Assembly: GCA_024641655.1 (NCBI GenBank)
Contig: JAHECR010000003.1
Location: 62,001 to 126,000, forward strand
DNA: 64,000 nt
Direction of reading: 5' to 3'
Source: Acidimicrobiaceae bacterium
GTDB lineage: Bacteria > Actinomycetota > Acidimicrobiia > Acidimicrobiales > UBA8592
Below the pieces are notes generated by a model. That model searched no databases and was not told the DNA's origin. It saw nothing but the letters and a program-made list of their open reading frames with translations. Position 1 is the stretch's first letter. Every line of letters starts with the position of its first letter. The translations under genes were made by a program, and so were the position numbers. Positions 43,898-52,317 of the stretch are shown here, in pieces.

Positions 43898-45075
43898 CGC
43901 TTCCCCTTTCGAGCGCGCTTGTCGAGCGACGCGTCATCATCTTCGGTGACGAACAGTTGGACGAGCTCCTGCATCGACCGGGCCGCGGGGTCCTTGGGCG
44001 CCGACACGATGATCGGGTTTCCCTGATTGGTCGACATCACGACCCCACGCGAGCTCGGAATCTCGACGGAGGCGTCGAGCCCGACGGTCTGCTCGATGTC
44101 GGTGGTGCGCAGGCCGACGCGGGTTCCGGCCCGATTGATCACGAAGTGACGCTTCGGTCGGGTGAGCCCGATCGTGTCGAGGGTCTCGACCTGGCGACGC
44201 ATCGCCCGCACACTCGGGACCTCGGAGGTGCACAGCAGGATCAGATCGGTCGAGAACTCCATCGACGTGATGGCGTGGTCGTCGATGCCCGACGAGGTGT
44301 CGATGACCACGTAGTCGAAGATGCCGACGAGCAGATCGAGAATTGCCTTCACCTGGGTCGTGGTGATCTCGGACGCATCGACCAGCGACTGCGGCGGCCC
44401 GAGCAGGAAGAGGCCCGACGGATGCGGGGTCAGGAACACCTTGAGCGTCGTGGCATCGAGGACGCTCGCGTTCAGGGCGGCGTCGGCGAGCGTCTGTTCC
44501 GGTTCGAGGTTCATCGTCGAACCGCAGTCGCCGAACTGGATGTCGAGATCGACGAGACAGACCGAGCCGGGCTTGTGGGCGTTGAGCCCCAGCGCGAGGT
44601 TCGTGGCGACCACGGTCTTGCCGCTGCCACCTTTGGCCGAAAGCACGGTGATCACCCGGTTCGTGCGCTGGGCGACCTCGGCAGGGCGGGCGGTCTTGAG
44701 TCGAGCCGAGGCGCTGATAAGCCGATTGACCGCTTCGCGGATGTGGTCTCCGGAGGCATTGGGCGGCACGACCTCGCGCACGCCCACATGCATGGCCCCC
44801 ATGAGCAGGTCAGGTGTCGTCGGGGCGATGATCAGCCGTCCGACGTCGGGATGTTCGCGGTCGAACGCGCCGGCCCAGTCCAACGCAATGTCCTCGGGGA
44901 CCGTCGGTCCGACCACGACAATGTCGGGGACGGGGTTCGCGCTCGCCTTGACGACGTCGAGGGGTTGCGCACTTCGCCACGCGGGATCCCAATGGCGGCG
45001 GATCGCCACGTTCTCGCCGACGAGCCCCTGCAGGAATGGCAAGAAGCTCTCTTCGGGCGTCAGGAGGAGGATCAT
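43894..45075 (-). CDS. tadZ: Pilus assembly ATPase TadZ/CpaE
   Basis: A 393-residue protein with an N-terminal receiver-like domain (LTPEESFLPFLQGLVGE, DIVVVGPTVPED), degenerate as in CpaE, and a MinD/ParA-type ATPase with the deviant Walker A SAKGGSGKTVVATNLAL, then CLVDLDIQFGDCGSTMN and FDYVVIDTSSGIDD. TadZ places the pilus machinery in the cell. It lies four bases after cpaB and overlaps tadA. Confidence 0.92.
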   Translation of the reverse strand: MILLLTPEESFLPFLQGLVGENVAIRRHWDPAWRSAQPLDVVKASANPVPDIVVVGPTVPEDIALDWAGAFDREHPDVGRLIIAPTTPDLLMGAMHVGVREVVPPNASGDHIREAVNRLISASARLKTARPAEVAQRTNRVITVLSAKGGSGKTVVATNLALGLNAHKPGSVCLVDLDIQFGDCGSTMNLEPEQTLADAALNASVLDATTLKVFLTPHPSGLFLLGPPQSLVDASEITTTQVKAILDLLVGIFDYVVIDTSSGIDDHAITSMEFSTDLILLCTSEVPSVRAMRRQVETLDTIGLTRPKRHFVINRAGTRVGLRTTDIEQTVGLDASVEIPSSRGVVMSTNQGNPIIVSAPKDPAARSMQELVQLFVTEDDDASLDKRARKGKR

Positions 45076-45079
45076 GGAA

Positions 45080-45922
45080 TCAGTCCGCGAAGATCTCGTC
45101 GATGGTCACGACGCCGGTGGGGCCGATGTCGTCTTCGGTCTGTGCGGCGAGCCAGATGGAGCCGTACTTGGCTGCGAAGACCATCCGCTCGACGTCGGCG
45201 GGGGTGAGGGCGAAGGTCACGACGAAGTCGCCTTGCGGCGCCAACAGTGCCGTTCCTTCCGCGGCCCCTTCGGCCTGGAACGACGGAGGCGTGCTCGCCT
45301 GGACCTCGACGACGAGTGCGTTGTGCAAGATGATGTGGGTTGCCTGCTCCACCGCACCGGCCTCGCCTGCCGAACCGGGGATGGCGACCACGTCGGTCCC
45401 GACGGTGACGGCATCGCCGGCGGCGTCGGCGGGGAACGACTCGAAGGAAACAACGACGGCGACGGTGTCACCCGCGGCGATGATGCCGCCAAGTGCCTGC
45501 TCAGCCGGCAGGCTCACCGGCAGCTCGAGCATCCCGGCGGGGGTTTCGACGCGTCGCTGAGGGAGAGCGGCGCGGAGAGTATCGAGTTGATCGGGGACGA
45601 TCCACCTCGGAGCGATGAGTTGTTCGCCGACGGCGAGGTCGATCTCGGCGACGAAACCGGCAAGCGAATTCAGATTGGTGACCGCCGAGGGGGCGACCGC
45701 CTTCACGGGCAGCGATTCGAGCGCGACGAACGGCGGGCTGGCAGCGGCGAGGGCCTCTCCGGTGGTGCCCCGGGGAATGGCTCGCGTGACGACATAGACC
45801 TCGGCGCGCTCCTCGCCGGCCACGGCGCGCTCCTCGGCACCCTGCACGAAGCCGACCAGGACGTAGGTTCCAGCGCCGGCGAGCAGCAGGGCAGCCAGCA
45901 GGGCGAGCACTCGACGTTTCAT
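45080..45922 (-). CDS. cpaB: Pilus assembly protein CpaB/RcpC
   Basis: A 280-residue protein with one N-terminal helix (MKRRVLALLAALLLAGAGTYVLVGFV) and a SAF/AFP-like domain (VYVVTRAIPRGTTGEALA, then FVAEIDLAVGEQLIAPRW) followed by the RcpC-type region (GDTVAVVVSFE, TFALTPADVERMVFAAKYGSIWLA). In diderms RcpC acts at the outer-membrane secretin. No secretin gene is here, so in this monoderm it probably works in the wall zone. The ATG at 45922 has GGAG upstream. Confidence 0.85.
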   Translation of the reverse strand: MKRRVLALLAALLLAGAGTYVLVGFVQGAEERAVAGEERAEVYVVTRAIPRGTTGEALAAASPPFVALESLPVKAVAPSAVTNLNSLAGFVAEIDLAVGEQLIAPRWIVPDQLDTLRAALPQRRVETPAGMLELPVSLPAEQALGGIIAAGDTVAVVVSFESFPADAAGDAVTVGTDVVAIPGSAGEAGAVEQATHIILHNALVVEVQASTPPSFQAEGAAEGTALLAPQGDFVVTFALTPADVERMVFAAKYGSIWLAAQTEDDIGPTGVVTIDEIFAD

Positions 45923-46092
45923 GTTCTCCACTCGATTCTCTCTGTGCCGCGTCAACAGCAACGGTGAGACAATCGGCACCGCTTCGCGGGAGTTGAGCAG
46001 TCCCGTCAACTGCGCCGGTCGCGCTGCGCCGGACCGTCGCCGACCGGCTCGCGAGGACGGTCCGGGGTCGCTCCGAGCCAGGCCCGAACGCG

Positions 46093-46130
46093 AGAAAGGG
46101 TGCCGGGCTGATGAGCCCGGCACCCTTTCT
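46093..46130 (-). terminator. Strong hairpin between the pilin genes and cpaB
   Basis: A perfect 17-bp stem AGAAAGGGTGCCGGGCT/AGCCCGGCACCCTTTCT with loop GATG. It lies 128 bases after the second pilin stop and 170 bases before the cpaB start. The CCCTTTCT end supplies a partial U-rich part. It should lower read-through from abundant pilin mRNA into the tad genes. The other bases of the 335-bp gap (45923-46257) show nothing else I can name. Confidence 0.75.
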
Positions 46131-46257
46131 GCCGTCCGCCACGAAGGCTTGTCGCTACGTTGTCGGGTGGGCCGCCGGCAGCATCGGCGCCTGCGGCCGC
46201 GTGGTCCGTGCCCGCCCCAAGAAGCGTCGAGGCGCTAGACCTCTCCACCCCGAGGGG

Positions 46258-46437
46258 TCAGAGACCCTGGTCGACCATCTCGGTGTTGGTCTGGTCGTAG
46301 AGGCCCTCAGTCTTGCTCCCGAGCGCCCCTACGGCGCTGATGATCACTCCCGCTATCAGCGCGATGATCAATGCGTACTCGACGGCGGTCGCACCTCTCG
46401 TGCGTCGCTGCTGTGCGTCGTGGTCCTGCTGCGTCAC
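46258..46437 (-). CDS. Flp/Fap-type pilin (minor or second copy)
   Basis: A 59-residue prepilin. After a short charged leader (VTQQDHDAQQRRTRG) comes the Flp signature G-ATAVEYALIIALIAGVIISAVGALG, with cleavage after Gly and Glu at mature position 5. The GTG at 46437 has GGGAGGG five bases before it. It lies downstream of the larger Flp gene, separated by a hairpin, and lacks its aromatic-rich leader. Probably a minor pilin or second pilin isoform. Confidence 0.85.
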   Translation of the reverse strand: MTQQDHDAQQRRTRGATAVEYALIIALIAGVIISAVGALGSKTEGLYDQTNTEMVDQGL

Positions 46438-46500
46438 GTCGACCCTCCCTTCCCTCGTTCGTAAGTTCGTCGTGTGAACGACGTCGGTCTGTGCGCGGAT

Positions 46501-46528
46501 CGGGTCGGGCCCGCGTGGACCCGACCCG
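46501..46528 (-). terminator. Hairpin between the two pilin genes (possible attenuator)
   Basis: CGGGTCGGG/CCCGACCCG (9 bp) around CCCGCGTGGA. It is placed 40 bases after the first pilin stop and 63 bases before the second pilin start. There is no T-run, so it may protect the first pilin mRNA or reduce read-through rather than stop it. Confidence 0.5.
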
Positions 46529-46568
46529 ACTCGCAATCCGTCTCGGTTTCTTGAGACGAGAGCCGGAA

Positions 46569-46766
46569 CTAGGCCGGCATGCCGTTGGAAACCTTCTCGA
46601 AGTTGCTGCTCACCTTGGTGCCGAGGGTCGCAACGACGCCGATGATGACGGCGGCGATGAGAGCGACGATCAGGCCGTACTCAACGGCGGTCGCGCCACG
46701 CTCTTCCTCACGCATTTCTGCGAAGGCGTTGACCAGGCGGACGTAGGTGTTGGTGATGTGGTTCAT
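46569..46766 (-). CDS. flp: Flp/Fap-type major pilin
   Basis: A 65-residue prepilin: leader MNHITNTYVRLVNAFAEMREEERG, then ATAVEYGLIVALIAAVIIGVVATLG with Glu at mature position 5 and the family Tyr after it, and a short C-terminus KVSSNFEKVSNGMPA. AAGGGG lies ten bases before the ATG. As the first gene of the cluster with a long leader, it is probably the main pilus subunit. The prepilin peptidase (TadV) is not in the window. Confidence 0.92.
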   Translation of the reverse strand: MNHITNTYVRLVNAFAEMREEERGATAVEYGLIVALIAAVIIGVVATLGTKVSSNFEKVSNGMPA

Positions 46767-47312
46767 CGGGTTATAGCCCCTTGTGTCAGTGTGTGTCGGG
46801 TTGGGTGTGCTGTGGACCGCGGCACGCCGTCAGGCATCCGGTTCAGGAGTCCGTCCGATTGCTCGGACCCTTCCTCACCGCACGCTGTCGACGGAACCGT
46901 CACACACCGCGGCGGATTGGCAGGAAACCCACCTCGTTGCGAAACCTCTCAACGTGGCCCTGGTCCACTTCTTGGTTTTCAACTCCTGGTTTCCCAGGCG
47001 CTACTAGGCAATCGGTGACCGACTCGCCCACTTGAGCGGGCATGCCCGAAACGGGCCTCCCGGCTCAGCGTCCAACCGTCCTGGCCGGGCAGAACCACCT
47101 GCGTCAACAGCTGCGGGGGGACTGACCGGACCACGACGATGTCCGTGAGCGACAGCACCATCGGCGCGGCGAGCGCCGAATTGAGGCAACAGGACCGGCC
47201 GATTCGGACCGTCGGCGCCCACAGGATCTGCACCCGCCACCAGCGCCGACAGCCCAAGGCCATGGGCGACGACGGCCCGAGACCCCGTCGAGGCCGGCAC
47301 CGTCGGCGGAGC
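46767..47312. other. 546-bp gap: leader and promoter region of the pilin locus
   Basis: No supported gene. Minus-strand frames here (for example 46979-47263) have unconvincing composition. It lies between the helD stop and the first pilin on the same strand, so it must hold the pilin promoter and perhaps a long untranslated leader. Small hairpins are visible (GCCCG-AAA-CGGGC at 47044-47056, and GGG-CTATAA-CCC next to the pilin ATG). I could not match it to a known riboswitch, including c-di-GMP types. Confidence 0.5.
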
Positions 47313-49385
47313 TCAGTGGGGGCTGAGGCAGTCCGGCAGCGCGAGCGCGTGTACGACGGCGAGGCGTCTCGTTGCCCGGGTGAGCGCGACGTAGAGGGCC
47401 CGCAGCCCGTTGCGCTCGTCGGCCACGATCCGCGCCGGCTCGACCACGACCGAGGCGTCGAGCTCCAGGCCCTTGACGAGCCCCACGGGCACGACCGTCA
47501 CCCGGTGGGTCAGCGCACCTTCGTACATGAGACCGTGTTCGACCCCGTTGTCGCGTAGCACCCGGGAGATCTGCACCACCATCTCGTCGGGGGCAATCAC
47601 CGCGAGGTTGCCGTGGCCGATCTCCTCGAGCTCGGACCGCACCAGCGCCACCACAGCAGCCGGGAGGCGTGCGGGTTGCTCCACGTCGACAAATCGCGGG
47701 GCATCGCCGGTTTCGCGCACGGAGATCGGTGGGTCGAGCTGAGGGGCCGCGGCGCGTAGCACCCGGGCCGCGACGTCCATGGTGGGCTGCGGAAGCCGGT
47801 ACCCCACCGTGAGCTGGGCGAAGCGAGCCGGCTTGCGGTGCGCGAGCTCCTCGACCACCAGGTCCCAGCTGTCAGCGGCCCACGCCCCGGTGGCCTGGGC
47901 GATGTCGCCGACGAGGGTCATCGAGCCGTTCAAGGAGCGGCGCTTGAGCATGCGCAGCTGCATCGGTGAGAGATCCTGGGCCTCGTCCACGACGATGTGA
48001 CCGTAGGTACGGATCGCGTCCTCGTCGCGATGCGACGGCCGGGGGCCGAGGATCATCCGTGCCTCGTCGAGCAGCGGCACATCGTGTGCCGTCCAGATCA
48101 CCTCGGAGACGTGGCGGGACCGGGGGCGATGGAGGAGTTCGACGTCTTCGCGAGCGATCTCGCCGCGCGCCGCGCTGCGCAGGAGCGCCAGGCTCCCGTA
48201 GAGATCGTGGAGCAGATGGTCAGCCGTCAGGGTCGGCCACATCCACTCGAGGGTCTCGCGGATCTCGAGCGTCTTGACCATCCGGTCTCGGAGGACGACC
48301 CAATCGACGTCGTCGGTGCGGGAACTGGCCGCCAAGGTGCGGAACAGCTCGTCGCGGACGAAGGACCGGGCGCTGTTGTGTTTGTTGTAGCGTCGCCGAG
48401 CCTCGGCGACGATCGTCGCCGACTCCTCGACGCTCACCCGGAGTCGTTGAAGACCGTGGCCGACCACGAGGTCGTGGCGCAGGGGGCGCTCGCGGTCGCG
48501 GACTGCCCGGCGGAGCAGGTGGCTCATCGCCGGATCGCCCTTCACATGAGCGATCTTCTCGTTGTCGAACCCCCGTACCCGCACTCGTGGCACCAGGTCG
48601 GACAGCACCGAGAGCTGCACCCCGGCCTCGCCGAGAGAAGGAAGCACCTGCTCGATGTAGGTGAGGAACACCCGGTTCGGACCGATCACGAGGACGCCTT
48701 GGCCCTCGAGGGGGAAGCGGTGCGTGTACAGCAGGTACGCCGCACGATGCAACGCCACGACGGTCTTGCCGGTGCCGGGCCCGCCCTGCACCACGAGCAC
48801 GCCGGGAAGCGGTGAGCGAATCACCTCGTCCTGTTCGCCCTGGATCGTGGCGATGATGTCGCCGAGACGCCCGGTGCGCGCCTGTTCCATGGTTATGGCG
48901 AGCGTCTGCTTACCCTTGATCAGCGGCCCGTCGATCGTGTCCGACGCCCCGTCGCCGAAATACTCGTCCTCGATGCCGAGCAGGGTCCGGCCGCGGGAGG
49001 CGAAGTGGCGCCGGCGAACCAGGCCCATGGGCTGGCGCCCCGTGGCCCGGTAGAACGACTCGGCCACCGGCGCCCGCCAATCGACGGTGATCGGGTCCTG
49101 CGCGTCGTCCCAGACCGCCACGCGACCGATGTAGAACGACTCGCCGCCGGCCTCCTCGGCCTGGTCGATGCGCCCGAACACGAGCGATGCATCGCCGATG
49201 TCGAGTTGCGAGACCCTCTTGGTGACCTGTTCGGTGATCACGTCTCGCTCGAAACGCGCCTGGTGGGTGCCGCCACGACCCGACTCGACCATCCCGTGCA
49301 ACTGCGCGGCTTTCAGCTGAGCGCGCTCGAGTTGCTCATACGCGTCGTGGATGTACTGCTGTTCAGCCGTGAAGTCCGGGTGGAT
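47313..49385 (-). CDS. helD: HelD-like UvrD/Rep-family helicase with apparent non-canonical start
   Basis: A superfamily 1 ATPase of the actinobacterial HelD kind, a factor that frees stalled RNA polymerase and, in some species, rifampicin-bound polymerase. Motifs: FYIGRVAVWDD...PITVDWRAPVAESFYRAT, Walker A GGPGTGKTVVALHRAAYLLY, Walker B HIVVDEAQDLSPMQLRML, LVGDIAQATG, and C-terminal LYVALTRATRRLAVVH. The first usual start codon is TTG at 49301, but 28 homologous N-terminal residues (HPDFTAEQQYIHDAYEQLER) lie upstream in frame. They begin at ATC 49385, eight bases after AGAGG. No ATG, GTG or TTG exists between the preceding stop and 49301. From ATC it has 690 residues. Confidence 0.85.
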   Translation of the reverse strand: MHPDFTAEQQYIHDAYEQLERAQLKAAQLHGMVESGRGGTHQARFERDVITEQVTKRVSQLDIGDASLVFGRIDQAEEAGGESFYIGRVAVWDDAQDPITVDWRAPVAESFYRATGRQPMGLVRRRHFASRGRTLLGIEDEYFGDGASDTIDGPLIKGKQTLAITMEQARTGRLGDIIATIQGEQDEVIRSPLPGVLVVQGGPGTGKTVVALHRAAYLLYTHRFPLEGQGVLVIGPNRVFLTYIEQVLPSLGEAGVQLSVLSDLVPRVRVRGFDNEKIAHVKGDPAMSHLLRRAVRDRERPLRHDLVVGHGLQRLRVSVEESATIVAEARRRYNKHNSARSFVRDELFRTLAASSRTDDVDWVVLRDRMVKTLEIRETLEWMWPTLTADHLLHDLYGSLALLRSAARGEIAREDVELLHRPRSRHVSEVIWTAHDVPLLDEARMILGPRPSHRDEDAIRTYGHIVVDEAQDLSPMQLRMLKRRSLNGSMTLVGDIAQATGAWAADSWDLVVEELAHRKPARFAQLTVGYRLPQPTMDVAARVLRAAAPQLDPPISVRETGDAPRFVDVEQPARLPAAVVALVRSELEEIGHGNLAVIAPDEMVVQISRVLRDNGVEHGLMYEGALTHRVTVVPVGLVKGLELDASVVVEPARIVADERNGLRALYVALTRATRRLAVVHALALPDCLSPH

Positions 49386-49398
49386 GGTGCCGACCTCT
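49383..49398 (-). promoter_or_regulatory. Ribosome binding site in front of the apparent ATC start of helD
   Basis: AGAGG (49394-49398) is eight bases before ATC (49383-49385) on the minus strand. The in-frame codons upstream to the TGA stop contain no usual start codon. Confidence 0.45.
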
Positions 49399-49546
49399 GC
49401 ACTGGTGGGTGATGGGAGAGGACCGCTGCGGGCCTCGGAGCTCCCTCCAGGGGGGATGGAATATCCTATCGGCTTCGTCGGGATTCACTTCAGCGAACCA
49501 ACGAATTCCCAGGTCAGCACGGTGCTCCAGGGCGCCGTCGACCCCT

Positions 49547-49810
49547 TCACGCCCCCGGGGGCTCCCCCACTTCGTGCAAGGCGTCTCGCAGGGCCACCCG
49601 CAGGCGCCGCGCGAGTACCGGCGACAGGTGGGCCACCAGCCCGGTCCCCGGTCGACCGACCTCCTCCATCGTGAGGATCACCCGAGGATTGGCGTCCTCG
49701 TAGTCGTCGCCGATGGCCACCCCCCAGGAGACCGGCATCAACTCGTCGTCCTCCCAGCCCGGCGGCATCTCCGATGGGTCGAAGGGATGGTCGTCGATCG
49801 ATCTGCGCAT
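49547..49810 (-). CDS. Small hypothetical protein
   Basis: An 87-residue acidic protein: MRRSIDDHPFDPSEMPPGWEDDELMPVSWGVAIGDDYED, then a strand and helix LTMEEVGRPGTGLVAHLSPVLARRLRVALRDALHEVG. No signal, membrane helix or motif. It lies between helD and hemE, divergent from hemE. Codon use is like that of its neighbours and the ATG at 49810 is clear. Function unknown. Confidence 0.6.
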   Translation of the reverse strand: MRRSIDDHPFDPSEMPPGWEDDELMPVSWGVAIGDDYEDANPRVILTMEEVGRPGTGLVAHLSPVLARRLRVALRDALHEVGEPPGA

Positions 49811-49907
49811 GACCGCACCGTAGACCGCTGCCCACGTCGGAGACGCTGCACGTTCCGTCGCCGGGCGCGGCTCGCGACGACGCGGGTCGCACCGATAGGT
49901 TTGGTCC

Positions 49908-50954
49908 GTGCCAGATCTGACCAACAGCCCGTTCCTGCGCGCCTGTCGCGGTGAACAACCGAGCCACGTCCCCGTTTGGTTCATGCGCCAGGCGGGGCGT
50001 TCACTGCCGGAGTACCGCGCCATTCGCGGGTCGGGCAGCATCCTCGATGCCATCAAGCAACCCGACCTGTCGACCGAGATCACGCTCCAGCCGGTGCGGC
50101 GATACGGCGTCGACGCCGCGATCTTGTATTCCGACATCGTTGTACCGGTCCACGCCGTCGGCTTCGGGGTCGACATCGAACCCGGGGTCGGTCCCGTCGC
50201 CGACCGGCCCTTCACCTCGCAGGCCGATCTCGAACGGCTCCCGCCCCTCGACGCGGCCACCCACACGCCCTACGTCCTCGAGACGGTTCGGTCGCTGGTT
50301 GCCGAGCTCGGCGACACGCCACTGATCGGTTTCGCGGGGGCACCGTTCACGGTGGCCAGCTACCTCATCGAGGGTGGCCCGTCACGCACATACCACAAGA
50401 CCAAGGCGATGATGATGGGCGATCCCGCGCTGTGGTCGCTGCTGATGGAGCGGCTGGCCGGCATCGCCATCGCGTCCCTGACGTCGCAGATCTCCGCAGG
50501 CGCGAGCGCCGTGCAGCTCTTCGACTCGTGGGCGGGAGCCCTCTCACCAGCGCAATACGAACGGTTCGTGCTCCCCTGGAGTACCCACATCTTCACCGAG
50601 ATCGCCGCATTGCGCGTCCCGACGATCCACTTCGGCGTCAACACCGGCGAGCTGCTCCCGTTGATGAAGCAGGCCGGCCCGACCGTGCTCGGCATCGACT
50701 GGCGGGTACCCCTCGACGTGGCCCGGCACCGCCTCGGCCAGGACATCGTCCTCCAGGGCAACCTCGACCCCGCGATCCTCGGAGCCCCATGGCCGATCGT
50801 CGAGGCCGAGACACTCGACGTGCTGCGGCGCAACGGCGGCCACCCCGGCCACATTTTCAACCTCGGTCACGGGGTGACCCCCGACGTCGATCCCACCGTC
50901 CTGGAAGGGGTCGTGGCAACGGTGCACGCCTACACCTGCGAGGCGGACCGATGA
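49908..50954 (+). CDS. hemE: Uroporphyrinogen decarboxylase
   Basis: A 348-residue TIM-barrel enzyme that removes four carboxyls from uroporphyrinogen III to give coproporphyrinogen III. It shows PVWFMRQAGRSLPEYR, the substrate-binding motif with Arg residues, YSDIVVPVHAVG with the catalytic Asp, GFAGAPFTVASYLIEGG, and IDWRVPL plus FNLGHGVTPDVDP. GTG start at 49908. The stop overlaps hemY (ATGA). Confidence 0.96.
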   Translation: MPDLTNSPFLRACRGEQPSHVPVWFMRQAGRSLPEYRAIRGSGSILDAIKQPDLSTEITLQPVRRYGVDAAILYSDIVVPVHAVGFGVDIEPGVGPVADRPFTSQADLERLPPLDAATHTPYVLETVRSLVAELGDTPLIGFAGAPFTVASYLIEGGPSRTYHKTKAMMMGDPALWSLLMERLAGIAIASLTSQISAGASAVQLFDSWAGALSPAQYERFVLPWSTHIFTEIAALRVPTIHFGVNTGELLPLMKQAGPTVLGIDWRVPLDVARHRLGQDIVLQGNLDPAILGAPWPIVEAETLDVLRRNGGHPGHIFNLGHGVTPDVDPTVLEGVVATVHAYTCEADR

Positions 50955-52312
50955 GCAGCGTCGTCATCGTCGGCGGCGGGATCGCGGGCCTGGTCACCGC
51001 GCTCAGACTCGAGGAGGCCGGTGTCGACGTCACCGTCCTCGAGGCCTCGTCGACACTGGGCGGGATGGTGAAGACCAGCGAGATCGCCGGCGTCGCCGTC
51101 GACGAAGGTCCCGATGCGTTTCTCGTCCGCGAGCCCTACATGCACGACCTCTGTGTCGAACTGGGCATCGGCACCGCCCTGGTCTCGCCACGCCCGGGAG
51201 CAGCCCGGATCTGGCTGCGGGGAACGCTGCGACCGTTGCCGAAGAAGCAGTACCTCGGTGTCCCTCTCGACCTCGATGAGCTCGCCGAGACGGGGCTCAT
51301 CAGCCCCGAAGGCATCGCCAGGGCCCAAGCCGACCTCCAATCACCGGCCGACTTCCCCGAAGGCGACGAATCGGCGGGTGCAATGATCCGCCGGCGCCTG
51401 GGCGACGAAGTCCTCGAGAACCTCGTCGGTCCGCTGCTCGGTGGTATCAACGCCGGCGACGCCGACACACTCAGCCTGCGCGCGGGCGTCCCCCAGCTGT
51501 ATGCCGCGGCCTCGCACGATGCAAGCCTCGTGCGATCGGTTCCCCGGTACCTGGCCTCGCAGCCCCGGGACCCGAACGCTCCGATCTTCGAGTCCCATCC
51601 CGGCGGGCTCGCCACGGTCATCGAAGCGCTGGCCGACCGACTGGGCGACCGGATCGAGACCGGGCAACCGGTGCAGACCATCGGACCCGACGCGGCAGGC
51701 GGCTGGATCGTCGAGGCCCGACGAGACATCGCCGCCGATGCCGTCGTACTCGCGACCCCGGCGTTCGCGTCGTCCTACCTGCTCACAGCGACCGCACCAG
51801 TCGCTGCGAAGCTCCTCGGCTCGATCGACTATGCCTCGGTGGCCGTGGCCACACTGGCCTTCGCCGCCGATGACCTGCCTCCCTGGGAGGGCAGCGGGTT
51901 CCTCGTTCCCCGAGCACACGGGCTGCTGATGACTGCGTGCACCTGGGCGTCGTCGAAATGGGCTCACCTCGATCATCCCGGCACGACTTTCCTCCGTATC
52001 CACGCGGGCCATTGGGGCGACGAGCGGGCAATGGCGATGGACGACGAGACGTTCGTGCGCTCGCTGCGCGACGAACTGCTCGGCATCACCGGGATCGCGG
52101 CGACGCCCATCGCGACGCGGGTGAGCCGGTGGCCACGTTCGTTCCCCCAGTACCGGCCCGGCCACCTCGACACGGTGGAGAGGATCGAGCAGTCGCTCGC
52201 TGCGGAAGCACCGGGCGTGTTCGTCACCGGCGCGGCGTACCGAGGCCTGGGCCTGCCGGCCTGCGTCAATCAGGCGAACGTCGCCGCGTCCCGCGTGCTC
52301 GCGGCCCTCTGA
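50951..52312 (+). CDS. hemY: Protoporphyrinogen/coproporphyrinogen III oxidase (HemY/CgoX)
   Basis: A 453-residue FAD enzyme: dinucleotide-binding VVIVGGGIAGLVTALRLEEAG, EGPDAFLV, GGINAGDADTLSLRAGVPQL, and the C-terminal FAD motif FVTGAAYRGLGLPACVNQAN. In Actinobacteria this family usually oxidises coproporphyrinogen III in the coproporphyrin-dependent heme route (CgoX), with HemH and HemQ following; those genes are not here. It is coupled to hemE, so the pair supplies heme for the cytochromes in this window. Confidence 0.93.
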   Translation: MSSVVIVGGGIAGLVTALRLEEAGVDVTVLEASSTLGGMVKTSEIAGVAVDEGPDAFLVREPYMHDLCVELGIGTALVSPRPGAARIWLRGTLRPLPKKQYLGVPLDLDELAETGLISPEGIARAQADLQSPADFPEGDESAGAMIRRRLGDEVLENLVGPLLGGINAGDADTLSLRAGVPQLYAAASHDASLVRSVPRYLASQPRDPNAPIFESHPGGLATVIEALADRLGDRIETGQPVQTIGPDAAGGWIVEARRDIAADAVVLATPAFASSYLLTATAPVAAKLLGSIDYASVAVATLAFAADDLPPWEGSGFLVPRAHGLLMTACTWASSKWAHLDHPGTTFLRIHAGHWGDERAMAMDDETFVRSLRDELLGITGIAATPIATRVSRWPRSFPQYRPGHLDTVERIEQSLAAEAPGVFVTGAAYRGLGLPACVNQANVAASRVLAAL

Positions 52313-52317
52313 GCCGC

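Noticed and set aside
47000-47110. Possible c-di-GMP-I riboswitch upstream of the Flp pilin
   Set aside because: Some GC-rich stem pieces resemble one (GGACGCTGAGCC), but the conserved GCAAA and GACGCAAAGC core elements are missing.
46979-47300. Two minus-strand frames in the gap before the pilin genes
   Set aside because: No ribosome binding site, no recognisable domain, and two frames of similar quality overlap, as expected by chance at high GC.
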